DNA from: Beijerinckia indica subsp. indica ATCC 9039
GTDB taxonomy: Bacteria; Pseudomonadota; Alphaproteobacteria; Rhizobiales; Beijerinckiaceae
Reading direction: 5' to 3'
NCBI RefSeq assembly: GCF_000019845.1
Contig: NC_010581.1
Location: 3,851,501-3,915,500 of the forward strand
DNA length: 64,000 nt
This document shows, piece after piece, positions 37,118-47,313 of the stretch. A program made the translations under genes and the position numbers. The notes under the pieces were generated by a model. That model was not told the DNA's origin. It saw only the letters and a program-made list of their open reading frames with translations, and ran no database searches. Position 1 is the first letter of the stretch, and every line of letters starts with the position of its first letter.

Positions 37118-37148
37118 AAAGCCCGAAGAGCGATCCTCTTCGGGCTTT
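37118..37148 (+). terminator. Rho-independent terminator of rpmB
   Basis: A 13-base perfect stem (AAAGCCCGAAGAG and CTCTTCGGGCTTT, loop CGATC) followed by CTTTGTTT. It stands between rpmB and the convergent cobT and may serve both. Confidence 0.92.
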
Positions 37149-37155
37149 CTTTGTT

Positions 37156-39078
37156 TCAATGAAGAGAAGACGGCACCAGCATCTTGCGCGGCGATGACGC
37201 AAACTTTTTCGGCTCGGCCTTTTCGCTGAACAATTCGGCGAGTTTCTCGGTCATGGCGCCGCCGAGTTCTTCGGCATCGACGATCGTCACGGCCCGGCGA
37301 TAATAGCGCGTGACGTCATGGCCGATGCCGATGGCGATCAGTTCCACCGGTGAGCGCGTCTCGATCTCCTCAATCATCTGGCGCAGATGTTTCTCGAGGA
37401 AATTGCCCGGATTGACCGAGAGAGTCGAATCATCGACTGGCGCGCCATCGGAAATCATCATCAAAATCTTGCGTTGCTCTGGCCGAGCCAAAAGGCGCTT
37501 ATGCGCCCAGTCCAAAGCCTCGCCGTCGATATTTTCCTTGAGCAGCCCCTCGCGCATCATCAGGCCGAGATTCTTTCGGGCTCGCCGCCAGGGCGCGTCG
37601 GCGGATTTATAGATGATGTGGCGCAGATCATTGAGACGGCCGGGCATCGGCGGCTTGCCCGCATGCAGCCAGGCCTCGCGAGATTGCCCGCCCTTCCAGG
37701 CCCGCGTGGTAAAGCCCAAAATCTCGACCTTGACGCCGCAACGCTCCAGCGTGCGCGCCAGAATATCGGCGCAGGTCGCGGCAACGGTGATTGGGCGGCC
37801 GCGCATCGAACCCGAATTGTCGAGCAGAAGCGTCACGACCGTATCACGGAAGTCGGTGTCCTTTTCCTGCTTGAAGGATAAAGGCTGTTGCGGATCGATG
37901 ATGACGCGCGGCAGGCGTGCCGGATCGAGCATGCCTTCCTCAAGATCGAATTCCCAGGATCGATTCTGCTGCGCCATGAGCCGGCGCTGCAGGCGATTGG
38001 CGAGCCGCGCCACGACCGAGGAGAGATTCTGCAATTGCTTGTCGAGATAGGCGCGCAGGCGTTCCAATTCCTCCGCCTCACACAGATCCTCGGCGGCAAT
38101 GGTCTCGTCATAACGCCGCGTGAAGGGCTTGTATTCGAAGCCCTTCGGCTCGGCACGCTGGGACGTCGGCGGGCGGCGCGGATCGCCGGCCTCCTCGGCT
38201 TCCGAATAATCGCTTTCTTCCTCGAAGTCGCCAGTCTGCGCCTCGGTCTCCTCGAACTCGCCCTCTTCCATGCTTTGGGGCTGCGCATCGGATTGCTGCT
38301 GCTGCCCGATATCGCCCATGGTCTCGTCGGAGCTTTCCTGGCTCATATTCTCCTGGTTGGCGTCCTGCTCCTGCTCATTAGAATCTTCCTCGTCCATTTC
38401 ATCCGGGGACTGGCCTTCCTCAGCCATGTCAAGCGAGGTCAGGAGCTTGTGAATCGAATGGGCGAAGGCGCGCTGATCCTCGATCGTATCACCGAGCTTG
38501 TCGAGATCGGCTCCAGCCTTCCCTTCCACGAAGGGCCGCCAGAGATCGACGATCGTCTGCGCTTGTTTTGGAGGCTTTAGACCGGTCAGCCGTTCCCGCA
38601 CCATGAGCGCCAGGGCTTCCTCGATCGGCGCATCGGCCTGGTTGGTGATCTCAGCATAGCGCCCGCGCTGAAAACGCTCCTCGAGCATGGCATTGAGATT
38701 GGCGGACACGCCCGCCATCCGCCGCGAGCCAATGGCCTCGACACGGGCCTGTTCGACGGCATCGAAGACGGCGCGGGCGGAGGAGGATTGCGGCATCAGG
38801 CGGCGATGCAACTCATTGTCGTGGCAGGCTAGACGCAAAGCCATGGCATCGGCTTGGCCGCGCAGCACCGCGACCTCACGCTTGTCGAATTTGCGCGGCA
38901 GATCAGGCAGACGGGCGCGCACCACCGCGCCACTCTGGATCAGGCTCGGCTTTTCCGGCGCATAGGTGACCTCGAGCTGCGGCGCGCCGGCGAGCGCGCG
39001 CATACAGCTGGCAACCGCGCGCTTGAAGGGCTCTTGCGGACTTTCGATCTTGGTGGGGGGCTTCTGGTTCGAGCTCAT
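37156..39078 (-). CDS. cobT: Aerobic cobaltochelatase subunit CobT
   Basis: A 640-residue CobT. With CobS it forms the AAA-type motor that helps CobN put cobalt into hydrogenobyrinate diamide. An acidic, Glu/Gln-rich middle segment precedes a C-terminal von Willebrand A domain whose metal site is [14 protein letters not shown] 39078 has AGGAAG upstream. cobS lies upstream on the same strand. CobN is not in the window. Confidence 0.94.
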   Translation of the reverse strand: MSSNQKPPTKIESPQEPFKRAVASCMRALAGAPQLEVTYAPEKPSLIQSGAVVRARLPDLPRKFDKREVAVLRGQADAMALRLACHDNELHRRLMPQSSSARAVFDAVEQARVEAIGSRRMAGVSANLNAMLEERFQRGRYAEITNQADAPIEEALALMVRERLTGLKPPKQAQTIVDLWRPFVEGKAGADLDKLGDTIEDQRAFAHSIHKLLTSLDMAEEGQSPDEMDEEDSNEQEQDANQENMSQESSDETMGDIGQQQQSDAQPQSMEEGEFEETEAQTGDFEEESDYSEAEEAGDPRRPPTSQRAEPKGFEYKPFTRRYDETIAAEDLCEAEELERLRAYLDKQLQNLSSVVARLANRLQRRLMAQQNRSWEFDLEEGMLDPARLPRVIIDPQQPLSFKQEKDTDFRDTVVTLLLDNSGSMRGRPITVAATCADILARTLERCGVKVEILGFTTRAWKGGQSREAWLHAGKPPMPGRLNDLRHIIYKSADAPWRRARKNLGLMMREGLLKENIDGEALDWAHKRLLARPEQRKILMMISDGAPVDDSTLSVNPGNFLEKHLRQMIEEIETRSPVELIAIGIGHDVTRYYRRAVTIVDAEELGGAMTEKLAELFSEKAEPKKFASSPRKMLVPSSLH

Positions 39079-39198
39079 GGAGCTTCCTGACCCTTTTTTG
39101 GGGTGATCCGGTCCTTGCCGGCCTTGGCCGACCTGCCGACCCATGCCATCCATCGCGTGCGGGCGGGCCGAAAACGAAACCGTCTTCGGCCGCGCTCT

Positions 39199-40203
39199 TT
39201 AGCTCATGACCACATTCACGGCGCTTTCCGGCAGGTCCTTGCCAAAGCAGCGCTGATAGAATTCGGCGACCAGGGTCCGCTCGAGTTCATCACATTTGTT
39301 AAGGAAGGTCAGACGGAAGGCAAAACCGACATCGCTGAAGATTTCGGTGTTTTCCGCCCAGGTGATCACCGTGCGCGGGCTCATGACGGTCGAAAGATCG
39401 CCGGCAATGAAGGCGTTCCGGGTGAGATCGGCCACGCGAACCATCTTGCTGATCGTGTCGCGGCCTTCCTTCTTGCCCTGAAAATGCTTCACCTTGGCCT
39501 GGACGATCTCCACTTCCCGGTCATGCGGCAGATAGTTCAGGGTCGTGACGATCGACCAACGGTCCATCTGGCCCTGGTTGATCTGCTGCGTGCCGTGATA
39601 AAGGCCCGATGTATCGCCAAGGCCGATCGTATTGGTTGTGGCGAAGAGCCGGAAGGCGGGATGAGGGCGAATGACGCGGCTCTGATCGAGAAGCGTGAGA
39701 TGACCTGAAACTTCCAGCACGCGCTGAATGACGAACATCACATCCGGGCGGCCGGCGTCATATTCGTCGAAACAGAGGGCCACATTATTCTGCAAGGCCC
39801 AAGGCAGGATGCCGTCCTTGAATTCGGTGACCTGCTTGCCATCGCGCAGAACGATCGCATCCTTGCCCACAAGATCGACGCGCGACACATGGCTGTCGAG
39901 ATTGATACGGACGCAGGGCCAGTTGAGGCGCGCGGCGACCTGCTCGATATGGGTCGATTTGCCGGTGCCGTGGTAGCCCGTCACCATCACCCGGCGATTA
40001 CGGGTAAAGCCGGCGAGAATGGCGAGCGTCGTATCGCGATCGAACAGATAATCCGGATCGAGATCGGGCACATGATTGTCGGGCACGGAATAGCCGGGGA
40101 CCTCCATGTCGGAGTCGATGCCGAACACCTGCCGGACCGAAATTTTCAGGTCGGGGAGCCCGTGCGGAACTTTGGTGCTTTCATCACTTGCTATGCTTTG
40201 CAT
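39199..40203 (-). CDS. cobS: Aerobic cobaltochelatase subunit CobS
   Basis: A 334-residue AAA+ ATPase. Walker A is GYHGTGKST, Walker [11 protein letters not shown], and the sensor region [11 protein letters not shown] follows. ATG 40203 sits four bases after GGAGG. cobT follows 120 bases downstream, after a GC-rich stretch with weak hairpins. Confidence 0.95.
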   Translation of the reverse strand: MQSIASDESTKVPHGLPDLKISVRQVFGIDSDMEVPGYSVPDNHVPDLDPDYLFDRDTTLAILAGFTRNRRVMVTGYHGTGKSTHIEQVAARLNWPCVRINLDSHVSRVDLVGKDAIVLRDGKQVTEFKDGILPWALQNNVALCFDEYDAGRPDVMFVIQRVLEVSGHLTLLDQSRVIRPHPAFRLFATTNTIGLGDTSGLYHGTQQINQGQMDRWSIVTTLNYLPHDREVEIVQAKVKHFQGKKEGRDTISKMVRVADLTRNAFIAGDLSTVMSPRTVITWAENTEIFSDVGFAFRLTFLNKCDELERTLVAEFYQRCFGKDLPESAVNVVMS

Positions 40204-40487
40204 CTGTCCTCCGTGCCAGCCGGCGCGGTTCTGGAGCATCAAACCGAAAAGGGGATAGCATTTTTCGGGGCAGTTTGATGCGTTTTCAAAAACGGAGCGC
40301 CGGACCTGTCGCCGATTTGACGCGCTCCGGTCAAACCGTGAAATGTGCCACCCATTTCAGTCAGGGCAGCATTGATTTCGAAAAAATTCAAGCAAAATCA
40401 ACCCAGACTGGAGGCAAGCCGGAGGCTGCTCGGACTTGCAGACGTCCGCCGCTCCCGGCCGTTGGAAGAGAACTTTGCGGAAAATCG

Positions 40488-41108
40488 TCAAACGAATTTG
40501 ACCGACCTCAAATAATTATAGGCGCGAATGATTTCCCGCAGGCGATCCTCGCTCGACCGGTCGCCGCCATTGGCATCCGGATGCAAGCGCTTGACCAGAT
40601 CCTTATAGCGGGTCTTGACGGCGGCGGCATCGGCCATTTCGTCGAGTCCGAGCTGGTCAAGGGCCTTCAAGACGGCCACCCCATGACGCGGGCGCCGGCG
40701 TTCATCGGCTCTTCCCGACTGGGCTCTCGCCGCTTTGGCGCCCTCGCGGAACATGCCGAGCGGATCTTGTGTCCCGGTGGGCTCATCACCCTCCTCGCGG
40801 AAGGTCTTGCCTGAGCGATTGACGCCCATGGCCCAGGTGGGCCGATGGCCAATCAGATCCTCGCGCTGGTAGAGAGCCACCGCCTCGGCACTCATGCCAT
40901 TGAAATAATTATAGGAGGCATTGTACTCTCGAACATGGTCGAGGCAGAAGTTGAAATATTGGCCCTCGCGCAGCCGCCCTTGCGGGGCACGGAATTCGCC
41001 AGGAGCCTGGCAGCCGGGAAAATCGCAATGCACATGGTCCGTCGCCGGAGTCGGCTTGCGGTCGGGTTTGACCCTGATACGATCGAAGAGACGCGAATTC
41101 AGATTCAT
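40488..41108 (-). CDS. J-domain (DnaJ-like) protein upstream of cobS
   Basis: A 206-residue protein whose C-terminal 65 residues form a J domain with the HPD motif (KRLHPDANGG), so it can stimulate an Hsp70. The N-terminal half carries CDFPGC and a later Cys-His pair, perhaps a metal site. From memory, a gene like this sits before cobS-cobT in Rhizobiales, which suggests a role in assembly or loading of the chelatase; this is inferred. ATG 41108 is divergent from bolA. Confidence 0.82.
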   Translation of the reverse strand: MNLNSRLFDRIRVKPDRKPTPATDHVHCDFPGCQAPGEFRAPQGRLREGQYFNFCLDHVREYNASYNYFNGMSAEAVALYQREDLIGHRPTWAMGVNRSGKTFREEGDEPTGTQDPLGMFREGAKAARAQSGRADERRRPRHGVAVLKALDQLGLDEMADAAAVKTRYKDLVKRLHPDANGGDRSSEDRLREIIRAYNYLRSVKFV

Positions 41109-41229
41109 GGTTCGGGTATTATGAAGGTCTTTGAGACGGCTGCAAGCATCTCGACTGGCTAAAATGACGGCGATGACTGGGCACGGGCGGGACCTCCCGC
41201 GAAAATAGTGAGCACAGAAGGATGAAACG

Positions 41230-41535
41230 ATGAGCGAGCAGGCAGAGATTTTCGTGGGCGACGCCATCAAGGCCAAATTGCAGGAAGCCTTGAATCCGGT
41301 TTCCCTCGAGGTCATCGATGAATCGCACAAACATGCGGGTCACGCCCATGCAGTCATGCGCCCCGGCACCGCGACGGGCCATGGCGGCACGCATTTTCAT
41401 GTCAAAGTGGTTTCCGAAGCGTTCAAAGGCAAGAGCCGTGTGGATCGCCATCGGACCATCAACGGGTTGCTGCAGCAGGAATTGAACGCTGGCGTCCATG
41501 CCCTGGCGATCGATGCCAAGGCCCCTGGAGAATAA
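41230..41535 (+). CDS. bolA: BolA-family protein
   Basis: A 101-residue BolA protein with the HKHAGHAHA segment and GGTHFHVKVVSEAFKG, then HRTINGLL. BolA proteins bind [2Fe-2S] clusters together with monothiol glutaredoxins. The ATG at 41230 is divergent from the J-domain gene. Confidence 0.92.
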   Translation: MSEQAEIFVGDAIKAKLQEALNPVSLEVIDESHKHAGHAHAVMRPGTATGHGGTHFHVKVVSEAFKGKSRVDRHRTINGLLQQELNAGVHALAIDAKAPGE

Positions 41536-41568
41536 GCTTTTTCCACGGATCACAGTTTCGGCGCGGCC

Positions 41569-41600
41569 CAAACCCAAAAGCAGAAATGCTTTTGGGTTTG
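41569..41600 (+). terminator. Stem-loop after bolA
   Basis: A perfect 14-base stem (CAAACCCAAAAGCA and TGCTTTTGGGTTTG) with a GAAA tetraloop, 33 bases after bolA. No long U-run follows, but the U-rich right arm and position fit a terminator. The rest of the 335-base gap to 41871 shows nothing. Confidence 0.65.
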
Positions 41601-41870
41601 CTATGTCGCGTCTTCCCTTCAAAAAGACGTCGGGCAAGGAGGATTTCAGGAAGGAGGGCATCGGGCCCAAAACCGCACCCTATTTCATTAACCTTGATCG
41701 TTCATCCTTCTCTCGGAGCGAACTTGCCATGGTTGATCATCTCTTAGTCCTCGAAAAGCCATGAAGAGCCGGTCACTCATAAAATTATAAATCGTCACGG
41801 CAATGCATCGGGCGCTCGAACCGGGCGTTATCAGGAGCCTGATCCTTCAGGAGCTCTTCGAGGACACGGA

Positions 41871-43256
41871 ATGCGGCGGATTAATCTCATCGTCATCATT
41901 TCGCTGGCCGTCTGTGCGGGCCTGATCGTGCTGGCCACCACGCTCTATTATACTCAGCCCACGGTCCTGCGTGTCGCCGTCGTTCGCGACAGCGAAGATC
42001 AAGCAATCATGAATAGCGCGGCCCATATTTTCACCAAGGATCATGAAGGGATCCATCTGAGAATCGTGCCGGCCGACGATCTCAAAGCCGCATCCACCTT
42101 GCTTGCCGAAGGCAAGGCCGATCTCGCCGTCCTGCGCAGCGATATTGCCATGCCCTCCTCCGGCCGCACGCTTCTGATCATGCGACGCAATGCCGTCCTG
42201 ATTTTTGCTCCCGATGGGAGCGGCGTGCATGAGATCGGCGATCTCGCGGGCAAGCGAATCGGCGTTTTGCGCACGGCTTCCCATGCCGGCGCGCGGCTCG
42301 ACAATGCCGGCACCGAGGCCTTGCTGGCTTTGGTCCTCACTCAATATGACGTGCCCGCCGCCGGGGTGACGAAACTGCGCCTGAGCCTCGCCGAAATTCC
42401 CGATGCCTTGCGCCGGCATCAGATCGATGCCGTTCTCGCGGTCGACGCGCAGGAAGCCCCGGACATGGCGGCCGCCATCAATGCGGTCGCGCTATCATCC
42501 GCGCAAAAGGTTGTGTTTCTCCCGATCAACGAAGCCGAGGCGATCGCCAAACGCCTGCCCAATCTCGATGTGATCGAAATCGTGCGCGGCGTGTTTGGCG
42601 GTGCCACACCGCCGCGTCCGGCCGAAAACTTCGACACGCTCGGCTCGACGACCCGGCTCGTCGCGACAACGCGGCTCAGTGACGGCACGGCCGCCGAAGT
42701 GACCCGCCTCTTGCTCGCCGCTCAACCGGAACTCGCCACCCATATCCCCATCGCCAACCAGATCAAGGCGCCCGATCCCCGCAAGGATGCCGTCCTGCCC
42801 GTCCATACGGGAACGCTCGCCTATCTCGAGGATGAAGAGGAAACCTTTTTCCAGCGTTACAGCGATCTCTTCTATATCGGTGTCATGATGCTGAGCCTGT
42901 TCGGCACTGGCATGGCCACGATGATCGGCCGCTTGCGCCAGCACAAGATCGATGCCATCGACGACGACCTGCAAAAATTGCTCGATCTCATCATGCAGGC
43001 GCGCCTGGCGCATGACGATGGCGTCCTCGATAGTTGCGAGGCCGAGACCGAGGTCTTGTTCGCCCGGCTGCTGACGCCTGCCAATGTGCAGTTGATGGGA
43101 CCGGCCAGAATCAGCGCGCTGGGGATTACGCTCGAGGAAATGCGCTTCATTTTGCGGGAGAAGCGCGCCGAACCGGCATTGCGGGAACCGCCGCCGCATG
43201 CCCTGAACCGGGCTCTGGTGGAGGCGCTTTCGCCCCGCCGTCAAGCCGGTGAATAG
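41871..43256 (+). CDS. Membrane-anchored TAXI-family solute-binding protein
   Basis: A 461-residue protein. It has an N-terminal transmembrane or uncleaved signal helix (about 6-27), a periplasmic TAXI/NMT1-like binding domain with LAEGKADLAVLRSD and IGDLAGKRIGVL, then a second helix at about 335-355 (IGVMMLSLFGTGMAT) and a cytoplasmic helical tail of about 100 residues. Ordinary TAXI proteins are free in the periplasm and feed a TRAP permease. No permease gene is near, and the second helix plus tail suggest sensing or scaffolding instead. The ligand is unknown. Confidence 0.75.
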   Translation: MRRINLIVIISLAVCAGLIVLATTLYYTQPTVLRVAVVRDSEDQAIMNSAAHIFTKDHEGIHLRIVPADDLKAASTLLAEGKADLAVLRSDIAMPSSGRTLLIMRRNAVLIFAPDGSGVHEIGDLAGKRIGVLRTASHAGARLDNAGTEALLALVLTQYDVPAAGVTKLRLSLAEIPDALRRHQIDAVLAVDAQEAPDMAAAINAVALSSAQKVVFLPINEAEAIAKRLPNLDVIEIVRGVFGGATPPRPAENFDTLGSTTRLVATTRLSDGTAAEVTRLLLAAQPELATHIPIANQIKAPDPRKDAVLPVHTGTLAYLEDEEETFFQRYSDLFYIGVMMLSLFGTGMATMIGRLRQHKIDAIDDDLQKLLDLIMQARLAHDDGVLDSCEAETEVLFARLLTPANVQLMGPARISALGITLEEMRFILREKRAEPALREPPPHALNRALVEALSPRRQAGE

Positions 43257-43386
43257 GATGATCAGACTCATCTGGCAGGTTTCAAGCGGGGTCGGTCGCA
43301 TTCCCGAATGTCTCCCATCCGGGGATGCTCACGCATGGGGGCCGCACTTCTTTCCGGATAAGGAAACACCTGCGGCCTCCTTTCAG

Positions 43387-45534
43387 CTATTTACATTGAT
43401 GCGCGTAGCGGCACGCCACGATCGCGGGCTGCTCCAGGGGATAGCCGTGGTCGATAGACCAGGCGAGCCTGACGAATTGGGCATGCGACCATGCTAATGG
43501 AGTGGCGGAAGTGGTGGGGTGACCGGGAAGGAAATCCGGTTGGCCGGACGGGGGATTGAGGTCCCAGACTTGTTCAGGAATGAGCAGCCCGTCATTCGCG
43601 GTCGCCGCCATCGCCTTCAGGCGCGCACGGGCTGAGTCGGGATTCTTGGCCAGCAAGTCGTATTCGCCGCGCTCACCCGCGAAAATAGGCCACAGCCTAC
43701 CGATCGTTGCTTGGCTGCCGGCGGGGAAACCGATGTTCCATTCGCTGCCATCGCGTTTTTCTCCATAACCGTCGAAATTATAGCGATGCCAGAATGTCCC
43801 CGTGGGTGTCGTGGTCCCGAGCTGTGTATCGACGACAGGCAGCGTATTCAAGATAATGGGGTCATCCGCGGCCTTGATGCCGAGCCGCACCAGTTCGAGA
43901 AAGCTTGGATCGACAACTGCGCGCTGATCGACACCATCTGGACCGCTGTCACCGATATTGTAGGTGGTCCCTGAGTTCCCTTGGCCATCCTTGGTCAGGC
44001 GCAGGTAATAAGGCGATTTGGAAAACGGACCTGTCTGCGTGGTTGTCCAAGTCTCGATTTTACCTTTCCATGTATCGGCGGTGGATTCATAAGTGCGAGC
44101 CGAGGCCTCATCGCCATTGCGGCGCGCGATATCGGCCGCGCAGATCAAACCGGCAATCTCGGCGGCAATTGTCGCGGGCGAATAACCGCCTTGGTTTTCC
44201 CAACGCTCTGCTTGACTGACAGGTCCATGCCCAATGATGAAGTCGGCGGCTTTCTTGACATGGCCTGTATAGGTCGCTCCGTCGAAGCGGCCCAATTGCC
44301 ATGCCAGCAGAATGGGAAATGCGACTTCGTCCATTTGCAGGCCACCCCAAATGGGGGTGCCGTCCACGAGCGAATTCTGCGGGAATGAACCATCGGGCTT
44401 TTGCTGGTGATCGAAGAGGTAGGCAAGCGCCCGCTCGGCCGCACCGCGGTCGCCCGCCGCGAGCAGCGCGGAAGCGATCTGATAGAGATCCCTGGACCAG
44501 ACGAGGTGGTAGGCATCCGATGGATTATCGAGCCCGTCGCCGAACGCCCATGGCATGGTGGGAGAGGCGACAAACGCTCCTTTGTAGGTCTTGTCCTCAA
44601 CGGCGGCCAAGACCATCAGTGACGTTTCATAAAGTTCTTTCTGGTCGTGGGCGCTTGCCGGTGTCGGTTTCAGCGAAGCAAGATAGCGGCGCCAGCCATA
44701 GGCATAAGCCTGGGCGATGCGGTCGAAGCCGGTGCGCAACGCATCTTGCGCCTGGCTTGCCGCTTGCGTCGTTGTGCTCCCAAAGCCAATGGCAATCGTC
44801 AAATGCTTGCGTGTCACACCGTCGAGCGTTGTCTGTCCGGTCTGCACGACATTGCCTTGATCGGCGACCACATAGGTCCACTCCATATGGTGATGGCTGC
44901 TCAGGTCCTGCCAGCCATCACTCACGCCAAGATAGCCGTTCGATGTACGGGTGAAGGGCGGATCGGCCGTGAAGGCACTGGCAACATTGCCATTGCTGGC
45001 CACGAGAGCATGATGGAATGTCTCGCCATGCGTGTGCATCTGGTCATTGCCGGGAGCTGGATTGAGCAGTGCATAGAGTTGATAAGGATGGCCATCCAGC
45101 GACTCGAAGGTTACATCAACGAGAAGGACGGCGCGCTCTGGATCCGTTGAATAAGTCTTGGTGAGCCGATAGCGTTTGTTATTGGCGGTATTGATCTGTC
45201 TATAGACAAGGCTGTGAGGAGCGGCCAATTCCACGTGGTACCGCGTGGCTTCGCTCTCGCGCTCGGCGAACGTCCGGCCGTCCGAGACGACGAACTGCAA
45301 ATCGCGGATGCTTGGCGTATCTATTCTCGGAAAATAAACATCCGTCAGCCCGCTGCCGCCGAGTGTGAACCAAACATTGCTCTCATGGGTAGTGGAGGTG
45401 CCGAAGCCCTGTTTGTTGGCGGGGCTCCAACCCTGCTTATAGCCCGGCGCGCCAGGCGCGATGCTTTGCGCATGAGCCGTGGAAAGGGTGGCCGAAGCTA
45501 CGGCAAGGGCCGCAGCAAAACATTTCAATTTCAC
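43387..45534 (-). CDS. Exported GH15 glucoamylase/glucodextranase-like enzyme
   Basis: A 715-residue secreted protein with a signal peptide ending at AHA|Q near residue 23. The N-terminal half is the beta-sandwich of bacterial glucoamylases (GWSPANKQGFGTS, LTDVYFPR). The catalytic (alpha/alpha)6 barrel follows, with LVWSRDLYQIASALL, KPDGSFPQNS and LIPEQVWD, the last holding a probable catalytic Glu. It releases glucose from alpha-glucans in the periplasm or outside. It stands alone. Confidence 0.88.
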   Translation of the reverse strand: MKLKCFAAALAVASATLSTAHAQSIAPGAPGYKQGWSPANKQGFGTSTTHESNVWFTLGGSGLTDVYFPRIDTPSIRDLQFVVSDGRTFAERESEATRYHVELAAPHSLVYRQINTANNKRYRLTKTYSTDPERAVLLVDVTFESLDGHPYQLYALLNPAPGNDQMHTHGETFHHALVASNGNVASAFTADPPFTRTSNGYLGVSDGWQDLSSHHHMEWTYVVADQGNVVQTGQTTLDGVTRKHLTIAIGFGSTTTQAASQAQDALRTGFDRIAQAYAYGWRRYLASLKPTPASAHDQKELYETSLMVLAAVEDKTYKGAFVASPTMPWAFGDGLDNPSDAYHLVWSRDLYQIASALLAAGDRGAAERALAYLFDHQQKPDGSFPQNSLVDGTPIWGGLQMDEVAFPILLAWQLGRFDGATYTGHVKKAADFIIGHGPVSQAERWENQGGYSPATIAAEIAGLICAADIARRNGDEASARTYESTADTWKGKIETWTTTQTGPFSKSPYYLRLTKDGQGNSGTTYNIGDSGPDGVDQRAVVDPSFLELVRLGIKAADDPIILNTLPVVDTQLGTTTPTGTFWHRYNFDGYGEKRDGSEWNIGFPAGSQATIGRLWPIFAGERGEYDLLAKNPDSARARLKAMAATANDGLLIPEQVWDLNPPSGQPDFLPGHPTTSATPLAWSHAQFVRLAWSIDHGYPLEQPAIVACRYAHQCK

Positions 45535-46863
45535 GGTATCGTCTCCCTCTATTTTTGAAATTTCCTTCGCACTCTCGATCGTGACGAAGGGAGATTGTCC
45601 TTGGCTGGATCGCGCAAGGAATTATTCGGCGCGCGGCTCTCTTCAAGCGCGCAGCCAATCTGTTTCAATCCGTACAAAAGCCGTGCGGACACTCCCGGCT
45701 ACCGGGTTGCCGGAGATTTGAATGATCGGATCCTATCGTTGTCAGTTGAACAGACTTATGCCGCCGTTCTCGATGGACGATTGGCGTTGCTCGCGGAAAC
45801 AGTATTTTTGAGGATGACAACGCCAAGCCCATCATTTTGGGCGACATTCATTGCTGTCGTACAAACCAGCGCGCTGGTTTGACGTCATCGGTCCGATCGG
45901 CCTTTACGGTGCTGATGAGGATGTTTGTCCGATGCCTTGGCAGGTTACATGTGTGCTGCCAAACCCATGCAAGGCAGAAGGCCTCTATTGACGAGGCTGG
46001 TGATGATCCTGCACGTCCCCCAATTTTTGACCTCCCTCTGTTATATTTATGTTTATATTATTGTATTTATTTTATTTTTCCTGCAGCAGACTCCGCCCCA
46101 AGAGGCTCGTGTGGCATGACGTTATCGTGGCGAGTCGGGCTCGTGCGATTTATGTCTAATACCTATTCATAATTGCCGCTCCAGAGAGCGGTGTCAATGC
46201 AATAATGTTCGGATGTATCGGAAATTTGGGTTCGTCGCTGGTGTGCTTCGAGTGCTCCAGGATCTGTCAGCGATCGATACTGTGCGGCGATGCGGAGCGT
46301 TTAGAGGAAGGATTGTGCGGCCGCAGAGGTGAAGGGCAGTCTTTGATGTCGAGACTGCGCAGACCTTGGCGCCGTAGCCACGGCAAAGCGGTAACCACTC
46401 CACGTGCATGGCGTCCCCTGCCACCGGGCTTTTTCGTTCCTGCCGCTATGACGGCTTCCTGCCTACCGGCGTGGCAACGAGCAGGTTCCCGGCGCGGAAT
46501 GCGCAGCCCTTATTAGAATTACTATAGTTAAAGAGTTTGATATACTTATTGACAAATTTTTGTGAACAGTATTTTTTCTAGCAAATAGCGACGACTGTCA
46601 TATTCTTGTGGCAGTACAGCGTATAAATAAAGAAAAATATGGAGAATCATATATATAAGCGCATGAAATGCGCCACGCTACAGCTTTGCCTGGAATGTTT
46701 GTAAACATAACTGAAAATATACTTGTGTTTTTATGGCGAGTATCAATTCAAGGTTTTGGAAAATGCCGTTCACATGCTCAAGACGATCAGAAAAGGCGTA
46801 TAGAACTAGTCTATCGCCCATGAATCTGTGCCAATTCTGCTTCTCTATTCTGAAGTTTAGGCG
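45535..46863. other. 1.3 kb region without recognisable genes, AT-rich at its end
   Basis: No frame here has a recognisable domain. Bases 46020-46090 and about 46500-46860 are clearly more AT-rich than the rest of the window. A TTGACA at 46549-46554 could be a -35 element for the downstream flavin genes, with only a poor -10. The middle (46194-46424, minus strand) holds a 76-codon frame that may be a decayed remnant; I cannot name it. Confidence 0.5.
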
Positions 46864-47313
46864 ATGAGTGGACATCCCTATCAGTGGCTCCTGCTGCCGG
46901 TGGCGGCGATTTCGACCTCGGTCCATGCCACGACCTATCTCAGCGTCGAGCAGGCGCAAAAAGCGATCTTTCCTGGAGCAACCTTCACGAGCACAGGCAA
47001 GCCAAACGTCTGGCATACGTCGACGGGAGGCACGTTCATTGTCGAACAAGTCCTTGGCAAGCATGAGCAGATCAGTTTGGCTGTTGGCATCAATGCCAAT
47101 GGTACGGTCAAGCAGATCGAGATCATGCAATATAATGAGTCCTATGGCTATGAAGTGCGCGACCCTGCATGGCGAGCGCAATTCGTCGGCAAAAACGCGT
47201 CCTCACCGCTGCAGCTCAACACGGATATCAAAAATATTACCGGAGCGACTTTATCGGCCAAACATATTACCGATGCCGTCAGACGCCTGCTCGAGGCTTA
47301 CAGCAAGGGATGA
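46864..47313 (+). CDS. Exported FMN-binding-domain protein (flavinylation target)
   Basis: A 149-residue protein: a short signal peptide (residues about 1-22, ending VHA) and one FMN_bind domain. The flavin attachment motif is ITGATLS (residues 125-131), as in NqrC and RnfG, where FMN is linked by a phosphoester to the Thr of GAT (Thr129 here). It therefore should carry covalent FMN outside the cytoplasm and pass electrons. Its stop overlaps the next gene, the matching transferase. Confidence 0.85.
   Translation: MSGHPYQWLLLPVAAISTSVHATTYLSVEQAQKAIFPGATFTSTGKPNVWHTSTGGTFIVEQVLGKHEQISLAVGINANGTVKQIEIMQYNESYGYEVRDPAWRAQFVGKNASSPLQLNTDIKNITGATLSAKHITDAVRRLLEAYSKG

Noticed and set aside
46194-46424. 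76-codon minus-strand frame in the gene-poor region, possible transposase remnant
   Set aside because: No transposase motif, inverted repeats or target duplication could be seen.
46201-46520. FMN riboswitch before the flavin cluster
   Set aside because: The conserved RFN-element segments (such as AGGGGCAGGGTGAAA) are not present on either strand.
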